This document shows, piece by piece, positions 44,101 to 52,430 of a stretch of 64,000 nucleotides of DNA. Position 1 is the stretch's first letter. Every line of letters begins with the position of its first letter. Source of the stretch: Woeseiaceae bacterium (GTDB lineage: Bacteria > Pseudomonadota > Gammaproteobacteria > Steroidobacterales > Woeseiaceae). Position numbers and translations under genes: made by a program. Location of the stretch: assembly GCA_021773095.1 (NCBI GenBank), contig JAJFKR010000028.1:154905-218904 (forward strand). The letters are read 5' to 3'. The notes beneath the pieces were generated by a model. It made no database searches. It had not been told where the DNA came from and saw only the letters and a list, made by a program, of their open reading frames with translations.

Positions 44101-44229
44101 GGGGAACTCTATATCCGGAAACTTCTCCAGCGGTAACAGCTTGGACGCGAGCACGCCGACCAGGGATAAAGCTACGAATACGACGACTGTCGTAACCGGG
44201 CGACGTAGCGCAACTTCGGTGTGTTTCAT
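41161..44229 (-). CDS. RND efflux pump, inner-membrane component 2
   Basis: The protein has 1022 residues, a full-length AcrB-type resistance-nodulation-division transporter with 12 predicted helices and two large periplasmic loops. The first helix opens RRPVTTVVVFVALSLVGVL. The proton-relay region of helix 4 reads LAVGMLVDNAVVVTESIFRH: only the first of the two usual aspartates (VDD in AcrB) is present, as in SwrC-like HAE1 pumps. The C-terminal half repeats MIGIMILIGVVVNNGIVLVDHIN. It is the last gene of an operon of two adaptors and two pumps and overlaps the previous pump gene by 4 bases. Confidence 0.93.
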   Translation of the reverse strand: MKHTEVALRRPVTTVVVFVALSLVGVLASKLLPLEKFPDIEFPGIFVLVPYDGSTPEEVERLITRPVEEALATLSGVERMFSSSDENQAQIFLQFGWDQSMGAKGIEARAKVDSIRHLLPNDVRRILVFTGSLGDQPVLQLRISSARDLSGSYEILNRLLTRRLERIEGVSRVELQGVDPREIRILLKPDQLAAHGVDVASVRDLLMNSNFSVSAGKITASDQRFSVRPSGEFGSVDEIRDLTLNDSGLRLRDIADIELRTPDRNYGRHLDKQYAIGVAISKATGANMVDVTDRVIAEVEKIGKLPEMNGINIFSLDNQGEAVRESLGDLLGAGALGGLLAIFVLYLFLRQVTTTLIVTASVPFSLMITLGALYFAGLTLNILTMMGLMLAVGMLVDNAVVVTESIFRHRTDNPDKPVEATIKGVSEVGLAVIAGTATTIIVFAPMIVGAKTDTSIFLSHVAVTIIVALIASLFIAQTLVPMLASRIAVPPQPKAGAWMSRLTTRYAASLDWILGHRWWTALGIGLVCVIGVLPLALELVKFDMFPQDVGRRLYMPYHVEGQHSLERIEQSVDRIEEYLYSRQEEFNIRSVYSYYDQERAESTILLTDKDDATLSTKEIIALIEADLPQLAIGKPSFSFDQQGGGDGFTLQISGDSTEVLNDLASEIARSLASVEGLKDVISDGESGNKEVRVNIDRTRAANVGLTTQAIAQAVGIAMRGENLREFRDKNGEVAVRLAFREDDRQSIEQLANLPLYTPEGRRITLGTVASLQVGRSPDNIRRTDRQTAVILSANLEDDASIDEVRPRVNSLMEQFELPPGYSWKEGRGFERQDETAGMMMTNILLGIACIFLVMAALFESMILPFSIILGSIVFSIFGVFLFFAATGTTFSFMAMIGIMILIGVVVNNGIVLVDHINNLRQDGVARDKAIVIAGRDRLRPILMTVATTIVGLAPLAMGTTQVGGDGPPYYPMARAIIGGLAFSTVVSLLVVPALYVYFDSLAAWSRKVMRTARQGHAETVKA

Positions 44230-47200
44230 CGTCTATCCATTAATGAGTAAACAACCGGAATCACGACCAGTGTCAACAGAGTGGACACGGTCAGTCCACC
44301 AATTACAGTGATCGCCATCGGCGTTCGGACCTCGGAGCCTTCACCGAATCCCATCGCCATCGGCAGCAAGCCCAATGTCGTTGTTAGTGACGTCATTAGA
44401 ATCGGACGGAGGCGCGCGGTACCGGCTTCATGAATCGCCTCGAATCGTTCTTTGCCCTGGGCGCGCAACTGATTAATCAGATCAACCAGCACAATCGCGT
44501 TGTTTACGACGATTCCGGCTAGCATGATCACACCGATGAACGCGACAATATTAATTGTCGTGCCGGTGACAAACAAAGCAAGCACTGCACCGACCAAAGC
44601 AAGCGGAATCGTAAAAAGGATCACGAAAGGATGAATCAGAGATTCGAACTGCGATGCCATGACCAGGTAGACAAGGAAAACAGCGAGTGCAAGGGCGAAC
44701 TGCATGGACTTGAACGAGTCCTGCATTTCTTCGCTCTGGCCCGACACAACTGCGCTAATACCTGCAGGCAAGGGCGTTCTGTTGACGATGTCGCCGGCTT
44801 CGGCCGCTGCCGCGCCGAGATCACCATAAGCAAGATTGGCTGAAATTATTGCTACACGGTCCTGTGCCACCCGGCGAATTTCCGCCGGCCCCTGGGATAC
44901 TGTGATATCGGCAACAGCATCCAGCGTGACCGGTCGCTCCGAGCTTGGATTAACGATCAGGCGGCGGATTTCGTCAATACTCGATTGACGGGTATCGACA
45001 CTGCGCACCAGCACATCGATTTTTTTGTCTCGCCAGGTGTATCGGGTCGCCAACTCACCTCGAACACTCGCGACTACGCTATTCGCGATATCGCGTACCG
45101 TAAGCCCAAGTTTCGCGGCGCGCTCCTGATCGAAAACAATCTGAATCTCAGGGTTGCCGATTTCGACGGTCGTCTTGATGTCCGTAAAGCGATCCGAGGT
45201 CGACATCGCCTGTTCGATAGACTGACTGACTCTCGCCAGACTGCTGAGATCGTACCCGGAAATTTCGATTTGCAGCGGGCTCGCGAATGACAGCAATGAT
45301 GGTCGCGTGAACTCGTACTGGACACCTGGAAGGGTCGCCAGTTCGCTGCGCATTGCTGCCATGGTCCGGTTTTCTGCCGCACGCCCGGAACCTTCTTTCA
45401 GTTTGATGCTGAGCGTACCGGTATTGTCGCCAGCATCAACAGGGTTTGCATCGAGCCTGTTGCCTGTTCCGGCGACTGAATAATTGAGGTCCACGACGTC
45501 AATGCCGGCTGCCACTCGCTGTGCAACCTGAATAGCGTTGTCGGTTTCGCCCAGTGGCATCCCAGGGGGTAGTCTCAAATTGGCTGTGAATTCACCCTGC
45601 GAAAATTGTGGGATAAGCTCCGAGCCGAGTCGTGGCACCAGAGCCATCGTCCCCAGGAACAACAGCAGTGAAACCAAAATAATTACGAATCGATGTTGTA
45701 AGGACCACCGCAAAATGCCGGGATAAATTGCAGCGATCGATTTATAGAAGCCTTGAAGCAGCCAGGTCGGGACCCATAATAACGCCCAGAAAATTTTGCC
45801 AATCGCGAAGAACAAATAACCGAATAACCCTACAACAAAAGCAACGGCCCGGGTAAACCAGTTGGCGGGCGTGGTGTCGCCGCCGTCGTCGTAGCGACTC
45901 TGCGCACCGAGCGATGCAAGCATCGGAATCAGCGTGAGTGCGACAACGAGAGAAAACAATAGAGCAAATGTAACGGTCAGTGCCTGATCTTTAAATAACT
46001 GCCCGGCGATGCCACTGATGAAAACCATAGGAAAAAATACGGCGATTGTCGTTAGTGTGGCGGCTACGACTGCCCCGCCGACCTCAGCCGTACCGTTTTG
46101 CGCAGCCTCGACGATGCCCTCGCCCTGCTCTTTCTTGCGCACGATGTTCTCAAGAACAACGATGGAGTTATCGACCAGCATACCGACGGCGAGTGCGATG
46201 CCACCCATTGACATGATGTTCAGAGAAATTTCATTCGTATACATCAGCAGGAACGTGCCGATAACGGAAACAGGAATCGCAATTCCAACAATCATCGTTG
46301 CTCGCGCATCCCTCAGGAAACCATAGAGCACGAATATCGCAATAAGGCCGCCCAGAATCGCCGCCAGCCGGACGTCGGCCACAGCGGACGAAATGAAGGT
46401 CGACTGGTCGTAAATGCTGATGATCTCGATATCGTCCGGCAGAGACTCGTCAAGCGCCTGCAAGCGCCGTTGAATGCGTTCGGCCACCTGTACGGTATTC
46501 GCGTCGCCCTCCTTGTAGACCGCGAGTTCGACCGACTCCTGACCTTTGACTCGAGTAATCGCCTCACGGTCCTTGTAGCCTTGCTCGACGGTGGCGACGT
46601 CGCGCAGATAGACGGGGCGGTCGGCGACGTAAGCAACAATCGCGTCGCGGAATTCATCGATGTCCTGGAATTCATTAATTGTTCTGACGAGAAAGCGCTG
46701 ATTGCCTTCCTCGAGGCGTCCGCCGGACAGATTGACGTTTTCCGCGCGAATACGTTCAGCTATTTGCCCGATACTAATACCGAGTTGTGAAAGTTTTTGC
46801 TGGTCCACCCGAATCTGAATTTCGTCTTCAAGTCCGCCACTGACTTTTACGGCAGCTGTGCCTTCCTCGGCTTCGAGCTCAGCTTTAATCCGGTCTTCCG
46901 CGAGACGGCGCAGGGCTTTCAATTGAGCCTCGGAGGAACCCGTCGCCTTACCGTCTTCGTACAGCAGACCTAACCTTACGATAGGCTCTGAGGACGGGTC
47001 GAAACGCAGTAGCAAGGGTCGACTGGCTTCCAGTGGCAGAAACAGAATATCCAGTTTTTCGCGGATATCGATACCGGCCATATCCATGTCGGTGCCCCAC
47101 AGGAACTCGACCGTGACGTCGGCCTGACCGGATCGGGAAACCGAACGTACGAGTCGGACGTTTCTAACAACCCCGACAGCCTCTTCGATCGGTTTGGTCA

Positions 47201-47390
47201 GGAGATTCTCAATTTCTACGGGTGCCGCACCCGTCAATTCTGCCCGAATAGTGAGCGTCGGATAGGAGATGTCCGGCAACAGGTTCAGACTAAGTCGTGA
47301 CAGCGACACCATGCCGAACAGTACGATAGCCGTCATCATCATGACGATCGTGACGCGGCGCTCCGTAGCGATCTCGATTAAACGACGCAT
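44226..47390 (-). CDS. RND efflux pump, inner-membrane component 1
   Basis: The protein has 1054 residues. Helix 1 is VTIVMMMTAIVLFGMVSLSRL and the helix 4 region is LAVGMLVDNSIVVLENIVRK. An extra segment of about 70 residues follows the middle of the first half (FVVGLFGYLFFAIGKIFWALLWVPTWLL), giving a longer-than-usual inter-repeat region. The C-terminal half has IGVIMLAGIVVNNAIVLVDLIN. It is paralogous to the next gene but well diverged, so the pair may form a heteromeric pump, as MdtB/MdtC do, or two separate pumps. Overlap with the following pump is 4 bases, with the adaptor gene 1 base. Confidence 0.93.
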   Translation of the reverse strand: MRRLIEIATERRVTIVMMMTAIVLFGMVSLSRLSLNLLPDISYPTLTIRAELTGAAPVEIENLLTKPIEEAVGVVRNVRLVRSVSRSGQADVTVEFLWGTDMDMAGIDIREKLDILFLPLEASRPLLLRFDPSSEPIVRLGLLYEDGKATGSSEAQLKALRRLAEDRIKAELEAEEGTAAVKVSGGLEDEIQIRVDQQKLSQLGISIGQIAERIRAENVNLSGGRLEEGNQRFLVRTINEFQDIDEFRDAIVAYVADRPVYLRDVATVEQGYKDREAITRVKGQESVELAVYKEGDANTVQVAERIQRRLQALDESLPDDIEIISIYDQSTFISSAVADVRLAAILGGLIAIFVLYGFLRDARATMIVGIAIPVSVIGTFLLMYTNEISLNIMSMGGIALAVGMLVDNSIVVLENIVRKKEQGEGIVEAAQNGTAEVGGAVVAATLTTIAVFFPMVFISGIAGQLFKDQALTVTFALLFSLVVALTLIPMLASLGAQSRYDDGGDTTPANWFTRAVAFVVGLFGYLFFAIGKIFWALLWVPTWLLQGFYKSIAAIYPGILRWSLQHRFVIILVSLLLFLGTMALVPRLGSELIPQFSQGEFTANLRLPPGMPLGETDNAIQVAQRVAAGIDVVDLNYSVAGTGNRLDANPVDAGDNTGTLSIKLKEGSGRAAENRTMAAMRSELATLPGVQYEFTRPSLLSFASPLQIEISGYDLSSLARVSQSIEQAMSTSDRFTDIKTTVEIGNPEIQIVFDQERAAKLGLTVRDIANSVVASVRGELATRYTWRDKKIDVLVRSVDTRQSSIDEIRRLIVNPSSERPVTLDAVADITVSQGPAEIRRVAQDRVAIISANLAYGDLGAAAAEAGDIVNRTPLPAGISAVVSGQSEEMQDSFKSMQFALALAVFLVYLVMASQFESLIHPFVILFTIPLALVGAVLALFVTGTTINIVAFIGVIMLAGIVVNNAIVLVDLINQLRAQGKERFEAIHEAGTARLRPILMTSLTTTLGLLPMAMGFGEGSEVRTPMAITVIGGLTVSTLLTLVVIPVVYSLMDRR

Positions 47391-48457
47391 TACTCGACAC
47401 CCGTGTCCGGCTCGTTAATAACAACCACTTGGGCTTCATTCTTGAGTCCAACGTGCCCAACGGTAATAACGTTTTCACCATCCGTCAGACCGGCAGTAAT
47501 TTCGACCTTGCCACTACTGCTAAAACCGGTCTCGACCAATTTGCGGATGCCAATTCCGTCCTCGACAATGAATACAGAGGTTTCGCCACCGGATTCGATG
47601 ATCGCGCTACGCGGTATCTGCAGGACATTCTCGTGCCTGTCGTAAATAATCTGCATTCGGCCAAACATCCCGGGTTTGATGCGCTGCTCTTCACCCGTCA
47701 TTTCGATCGTGATCTTGAAGGTTCCTGTTTCCGGATCCACGACCGGGCTGATACGGGTAACTGAGGCGATAACCGGCGTTCCTGGTAAAGCATCAATTTC
47801 GATTTGTACCGGTTGGCCGGCGGCTATTTGACGAAATTCCCTTTCGGGCACGTACATGTAAGCCACCAGCGGATCGAAGCTGGTTATCCGAAACACCGGG
47901 TCGCCGGTCTTAATCGTATTACCCAGCTTCAAGTAGCGTTCGGATACGACACCATCGATGGGTGCGCGAATCTGCGTGTAATCGAGTTCGAGACTGGCGA
48001 GATTGTAGGATGCTTCGAGCGCTTCGAGATCGTACCGAAGTTTCTCGAAATCTCCCTCACTAAGCAGGCCCTTGTCCTGAAGTTCCTTGTTGCGTTGAAA
48101 ATCGCGCTGCATCTTTCGGAGCCGCGCCTGCGATTCGCTGAGTTCGAGTCTCAGGCGATTGCCGTCCAGTGTCGCGAGGATCTGGTTTCTGCTGACCATG
48201 TCACCTTCCTCAACGTGCAACTCGCGAACTTCTCCGTCGACTTTGGCAATGACATCGGCCTCGGCCAGTGCCTCAATGGGTGCAGTGCCGGTATACGTCG
48301 CGTAGATGTCGCCTCGCACCGGCGCGGTTGTCTCGACCGGTATCGGTGGCGCTTCCTCTTCATCGGACTGTTCGTCTCCAACCTCGACATCCTGCTGGCA
48401 GACGCTTAATAACAACACACACGCGAGCGCGGTTGAGCCGATGCGAAATAGCCTCAT
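47390..48457 (-). CDS. RND periplasmic adaptor (membrane fusion) lipoprotein 2
   Basis: The protein has 355 residues. A lipobox-type N-terminus (ACVLLLSVCQQ) predicts a lipid anchor. The biotinyl/lipoyl-like region is EALAEADVIAKVDGEVRELHVEEGDMVSRNQILATLDG, followed by an alpha-helical hairpin (SQARLRKMQRDFQRNKELQDKGLLSEGDFEKLRYDLEALEASYN) and the beta-barrel (RLEITSFDPLVAYMYVPEREF). It links the inner-membrane pump to an outer-membrane channel that is not encoded here. Its stop overlaps the pump start by one base. Confidence 0.92.
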   Translation of the reverse strand: MRLFRIGSTALACVLLLSVCQQDVEVGDEQSDEEEAPPIPVETTAPVRGDIYATYTGTAPIEALAEADVIAKVDGEVRELHVEEGDMVSRNQILATLDGNRLRLELSESQARLRKMQRDFQRNKELQDKGLLSEGDFEKLRYDLEALEASYNLASLELDYTQIRAPIDGVVSERYLKLGNTIKTGDPVFRITSFDPLVAYMYVPEREFRQIAAGQPVQIEIDALPGTPVIASVTRISPVVDPETGTFKITIEMTGEEQRIKPGMFGRMQIIYDRHENVLQIPRSAIIESGGETSVFIVEDGIGIRKLVETGFSSSGKVEITAGLTDGENVITVGHVGLKNEAQVVVINEPDTGVE

Positions 48458-48521
48458 TTGGAATCCCCTTATACGTCTGCCGCGGTGACCGTTGGTCTTG
48501 GAGACCGCGGCAGGAATTAGA

Positions 48522-49607
48522 TCAGCCCGTGAATCGGTCCAGATCGCTTATGCTGGCGAGCACCTTGCTGCCGTCGCGAAGACCTGAATGCCCGACTACG
48601 ACGATTTGATCGTCTTCCAGAAGTCCGGCAAGAATTTCGACACGGCCGTTGTCTTCAATGCCAACCTCGACGAGGCGGCGAACAACTTCGTCGTCTTCAA
48701 TGACATAGACGGTTGTTTCTTCGTCTTCATCCAGTAGTGCGTTGGCCGGTATGACGAGCGCGTTGCTATGTTTTTCGTAGGCGACGGTGAATCGACCAAA
48801 CATACCAGGAGCCAGATTGCCGTCTTTATTGTCTATCACGGCCGTTGCGCGGAAAGTTCCGCTGCGCGTATCAATGGTTGGGCTGATGCGAACAATTGTC
48901 GCCGCGAAATCATCGTTTGGCATGGAAGCGACCTTAACCGTCGCTTCATTACCGGCGTCAAATTTGGCCAGTTCTGCCTGTGGTATCTGCAGGTAAGCAA
49001 TCAACTCCCTGGTTTCCGTGATTCGGAACGCGACCTGACCAACAGCCAAACTCTCGCCTGCTTTTACGTCTCGCGAAGAGACTACGCCCGAGATCGTCGC
49101 ACGGATATTCGAATAATCGTAATTGAGTCGTGCGAGGTTGTAGGTCGCCTGTAGCGATGCGAGGTCGAACTTCAGTCCGTCGTACTGCGATGTACTGACA
49201 AGACCCAGCGCATGCAAGCCCGTGTTGCGTTTGTAGTCTTTCTTGGCGCGCTCAAGGTTTGCTTTCGCCGCCAGCATCTCAAGTCGCAGTCGCTCTCCGT
49301 CGAGGCGCGCGAGTAATTGTCCCACTTTGACGCGGTCGCCTTCTTCAACGAGCAGATCGACGACTTCTCCCGCGATCCTTGCGATTACCGGTGCATCCGA
49401 GTCGGATGCGATGGAGGCGCTTGCCACGTAGGTTGCGTAAATATCCGAACGAAACGGCGTCGCGGTCTCGACAGGTACCGGTGTTGCCGCCGTGATGACA
49501 TCGCCATCAGCAACGCTGGCTTCACCGACGCCGCATCCTGAAATCAGCGCGGAGCTTGCAAGCGTAACGGCGATAAGAGCGGCGGGAATCGGGTTCAGGG
49601 ATTTCAT
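48522..49607 (-). CDS. RND periplasmic adaptor (membrane fusion) lipoprotein 1
   Basis: The protein has 361 residues and is paralogous to adaptor 2 with the same domain order: lipobox LISGCGVGE, lipoyl region SDSDAPVIARIAGEVVDLLVEEGDRVKVGQLLARLDG, helical hairpin (KANLERAKKDYKRNTGLHALGLVSTSQYDGLKFDL) and beta-barrel. It is the first gene of the operon, 64 bases before adaptor 2. It is preceded by the promoter/operator at 49631-49670. Two adaptors for two pumps suggest a heteromeric assembly, or that each pump uses its own. Confidence 0.92.
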   Translation of the reverse strand: MKSLNPIPAALIAVTLASSALISGCGVGEASVADGDVITAATPVPVETATPFRSDIYATYVASASIASDSDAPVIARIAGEVVDLLVEEGDRVKVGQLLARLDGERLRLEMLAAKANLERAKKDYKRNTGLHALGLVSTSQYDGLKFDLASLQATYNLARLNYDYSNIRATISGVVSSRDVKAGESLAVGQVAFRITETRELIAYLQIPQAELAKFDAGNEATVKVASMPNDDFAATIVRISPTIDTRSGTFRATAVIDNKDGNLAPGMFGRFTVAYEKHSNALVIPANALLDEDEETTVYVIEDDEVVRRLVEVGIEDNGRVEILAGLLEDDQIVVVGHSGLRDGSKVLASISDLDRFTG

Positions 49608-49630
49608 GGTTTTACGGTTTACCTAGTTTA

Positions 49631-49652
49631 GTGTTGTAGTGAAGTATAACAC
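49631..49652. promoter_or_regulatory. Second copy of the YtrA-type palindromic operator, at the RND operon
   Basis: GTGTTGTAGT-GA-AGTATAACAC is an imperfect inverted repeat differing at a few bases from the perfect one at 7360-7381. It covers the -10 of the promoter at 49643-49670. Confidence 0.7.
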
Positions 49653-49670
49653 TAGCTCGGTATAACGCAA
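49643..49670 (-). promoter_or_regulatory. Sigma-70 promoter of the dual RND operon
   Basis: On the minus strand TTGCGT, a 16-base spacer and TATACT lie about 40-60 bases before the first adaptor start (49607). Spacing and -10/operator overlap are identical to the promoter at 7342-7369. Confidence 0.65.
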
Positions 49671-49853
49671 CAATTGACTTCACATTTGAAGGAATATGCT
49701 GCCGTTAATAATAAAAACAATGAGTTAGGGATCTACCTCGAGTCGCCAACGCGGCTACTCGACTATTAGATGCCTGAAATCCGAATTTGGATTGATTTTC
49801 TTGCAGGAGATATCCCGGACCCTGGCAGAGCGTGAAGTCACGTTTCTAGCCAA

Positions 49854-51206
49854 TCATTGAAAGTACCGGGCGAGATAGGGATTTAGCAGTCGATTGTCCG
49901 GATCAAGTTGCCGTCTGATTTTTCGGAAAAAATCCATCCGGCCGCCGTAGGTTTGCGAAACGTACGCGTCCCGTGTCGACAATGTTTGATTGAATAAGGG
50001 CGTGCCGCCCCAGTTCTCCGCGAATTCCGAAAGGTCCAGGGCAAATCCTTCCCAGCCGCGTTTTTGTGTGGAGGTGGTTTGCAATGCGATCAAAGGCTCG
50101 TCAAACGATGGCGATAATAATGCGGAGTTGTCTCGGGCAATTCGATAGCCGACGGCTGGCAGGTCGCATCGATAGGCCGTATGTGCGAAGGTTTCGCGGC
50201 AAAATCTCGCGTAAGCCTTCACGACGACTGAAAAATCGGACGCCGGAAAACACCAGGTTGAATACAACAGATTGCCTGGCTTTCTGCGGCGGTGCCGACC
50301 ACCAGCAGCGGCGTTATTTCCGTTTCTGAGCAGTTTTGAATTCACGAGGCCGTGGGTTGTTGCTGAAAGGGTGTCCATCAACTGATACCGAACGGATGGG
50401 ATGGGCATCACCCGATTAAGCGATTTGAATACATTCGGCAGCACGGTGCTCTCACCCCAGTCCTTAATTTTCCAGGGTGTGCTGTAAGCATTCCCAGTGT
50501 TCGCGTCGTAATGGCGTAAATCAAGGTACACATGATTCCGGTAGGGCATCAAATAAAACTTGAGTCCGACATTACCGCTGGCCAGTCGATCCAGAACCGT
50601 TGCGAAGGTGTCGATATCCATGCTGCGATGGCTGGCCGTAAATGTAGTAGTTGGCCGAACTCGCATAGTCACTTCGTAGATGATCCCCAACATGCCGTAG
50701 CTCAGTCGAAATGCGCTCAGCAAATGTTGCTGGGTATTTGACACATTCATCACCTTGCCGCCGGTAGTCACTACTTTCATGCTGACGATCTGATTGGAGA
50801 GCATTGACGCTCTGCCGCCGATGCCCGGACCCATGCACGGTGCTGCGATAGCACCACCAAGCGTCCGCTCCGTCTGGTCGAAATTTCCAATCAACTCAAG
50901 GCCGTCTTCGGCCAGCGATGCAATGAGCTCACCAAGCCGAACTCCGGCTTCAACGGTCACTGTTCGATTATCGGCATCAATTCGAATTATTCGATCGAGT
51001 CCGGAAGTCTTGATCAGTGTTCCGGAAGTTGCGAGGTTGCAGTCTGTTGCCGATGACCCGGCACCCTGTGGCCGAATCGGCAGGGCAACATTTCGATTGC
51101 CGTCGAGGCAACGCATGAGGCTGGCGAGGTTGGTCGGTGCGTGGACACCGGAACGTGCAGGACGGCGAACGATCATGCCCGTGTCACGAAATCCTTGTGA
51201 CTTCAT
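49854..51206 (-). CDS. FAD-linked oxidase, D-arabinono-1,4-lactone oxidase-like
   Basis: The protein has 450 residues. The FAD-binding PCMH-type domain is at the N-terminus: PIRPQGAGSSATDCNLATSGTLIKTSGLDRIIRIDADNRTVTVEAGVRLGELIASLAE with TLGGAIAAPCMGPGIGG. The C-terminal ALO-like substrate domain shows FAENWGGTPLFNQTL and a terminal NPYLARYFQ. Family members oxidise lactones or alditols with oxygen. No histidine for covalent FAD attachment was assigned. Divergent from the threonine-dehydratase-like gene with a palindrome between them. Confidence 0.85.
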   Translation of the reverse strand: MKSQGFRDTGMIVRRPARSGVHAPTNLASLMRCLDGNRNVALPIRPQGAGSSATDCNLATSGTLIKTSGLDRIIRIDADNRTVTVEAGVRLGELIASLAEDGLELIGNFDQTERTLGGAIAAPCMGPGIGGRASMLSNQIVSMKVVTTGGKVMNVSNTQQHLLSAFRLSYGMLGIIYEVTMRVRPTTTFTASHRSMDIDTFATVLDRLASGNVGLKFYLMPYRNHVYLDLRHYDANTGNAYSTPWKIKDWGESTVLPNVFKSLNRVMPIPSVRYQLMDTLSATTHGLVNSKLLRNGNNAAAGGRHRRRKPGNLLYSTWCFPASDFSVVVKAYARFCRETFAHTAYRCDLPAVGYRIARDNSALLSPSFDEPLIALQTTSTQKRGWEGFALDLSEFAENWGGTPLFNQTLSTRDAYVSQTYGGRMDFFRKIRRQLDPDNRLLNPYLARYFQ

Positions 51207-51289
51207 ATTGGTAACTCCGCTGTCTTAGGCTAGAGCCCGTAGACCGGTGGCTTTGCGACGCTGCTTTTCAGCAGCTGTGCCTTTTTCAA

Positions 51290-51301
51290 ATGAACGTTCA
51301 T
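51290..51301. promoter_or_regulatory. ATGAACGTTCAT palindrome between divergent genes
   Basis: A perfect 12-base palindrome in the gap between the ALO-like gene (minus) and the threonine-dehydratase-like gene (plus). It has the TGAACGTTCA core seen in TetR-family operators. No regulator gene is adjacent, so this is tentative. Confidence 0.35.
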
Positions 51302-51394
51302 CGTTGCACAGGCGATGGGTGCTATGCAATGCAATCCCGAATTTAGTCAGTTATTGTAAAATGGCATGCTGTAACTGGTTTCAGGCGCCCTCTT

Positions 51395-52375
51395 GTGAAA
51401 ACAAACGACATCATTCAACAAACAGCGGACGCCGCGGCTGATGCGCTCGAGCGAATTGCAGGACACGTCGAGCGCACTGACCTGGTCAAGTCAGGGACAT
51501 TCGGCGCCGAGCTGGGGGCAAACGTATTTTTCAAACTCGAGAACCAGCAGGGGACCGGGTCGTTCAAGCTGCGTGGTGCGACCAATCGATTGATGACGCT
51601 CACCGTGGAAGAACGGGCAATTGGTTGCGTCGCTGCTTCGAGTGGCAATCACGGAGCGGCTGTTGCGTGTGCGATGCAAAAGCTGGGGACCGCCGGCGTA
51701 GTGTTTGTGCCGCAACAGACGTCCGACGTGAAAGTAAACAAAATCAAGAGTTACGGCGGGGAGGTAAGGTATTTCGGAACGGATGGACTGGACACAGAAC
51801 AGCATGCTCGAGACTATGCGCGGCAAAATGGCATGTTGTACCTTTCCCCGTACAACGATCCACAGGTCATCGCAGGGCAAGGCACTTGTGGTATTGAAAT
51901 AATTGAGCAGCTTCCTGACGTCGATGCGGTGTTTATTGCTGTTGGCGGCGGCGGTTTGATTGGTGGTGTTGGCAGTGTTCTCAAGGCACGCAATCCGAAC
52001 ATAAGAATATACGGTTGCCAGCCGAAGGCTTCGGCTGTCATGGCGTATTCGGTCGAGGCCGGCGAAATCATCGACATCCCCAGCGAACAAACACTGTCCG
52101 ACGGCACAGCAGGGGGCATTGAGGCCGGAGCTATTACACTGGCGTTGAACCAGGCTGTTGTTGATGAGTTTGTTATTGTCGATGAACAACAGATCAAAGA
52201 CGCAATGCGACTGTATATAGGCCGCGAGAATCACGTGATAGAGGGTGCAGCGGGGGTAGCCGTCGCCGGTCTGCGTGCGAAAAAAGACAAATTAGGCAGC
52301 CAAAACGTCGTGGTCATCGTTTGTGGTGGCAATATTGCAGACGACATACTGGATGCGGTAATGGGAGGCGCCTAG
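51395..52375 (+). CDS. Threonine/serine dehydratase-like PLP enzyme
   Basis: The protein has 326 residues, GTG start at 51395. PLP lysine in GTGSFKLRGATNRL, glycine loop FIAVGGGGLIGGVGSVL, SSGNHGAAVA and a terminal VVIVCGGNIADD. It lacks the ACT-type regulatory domains of ilvA (26313), so it is of the catabolic or threo-3-hydroxyaspartate/EutB-like group. Which substrate it uses cannot be decided from motifs. It may serve amino acid breakdown with the exported amidohydrolase downstream (inference). Confidence 0.9.
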   Translation: MKTNDIIQQTADAAADALERIAGHVERTDLVKSGTFGAELGANVFFKLENQQGTGSFKLRGATNRLMTLTVEERAIGCVAASSGNHGAAVACAMQKLGTAGVVFVPQQTSDVKVNKIKSYGGEVRYFGTDGLDTEQHARDYARQNGMLYLSPYNDPQVIAGQGTCGIEIIEQLPDVDAVFIAVGGGGLIGGVGSVLKARNPNIRIYGCQPKASAVMAYSVEAGEIIDIPSEQTLSDGTAGGIEAGAITLALNQAVVDEFVIVDEQQIKDAMRLYIGRENHVIEGAAGVAVAGLRAKKDKLGSQNVVVIVCGGNIADDILDAVMGGA

Positions 52376-52430
52376 TACAAAAGCAACAACTATTTGGAAC
52401 CGGGGACGAAAAGTGGGCTCAAAGAGGTAA

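Noticed and set aside
49700-49853. Plus-strand open frame ending TLAEREVTFLANH just before the ALO-like gene end
   Set aside because: No start codon or ribosome site, and it could not be tied to a known family; possibly a gene remnant but unsupported.
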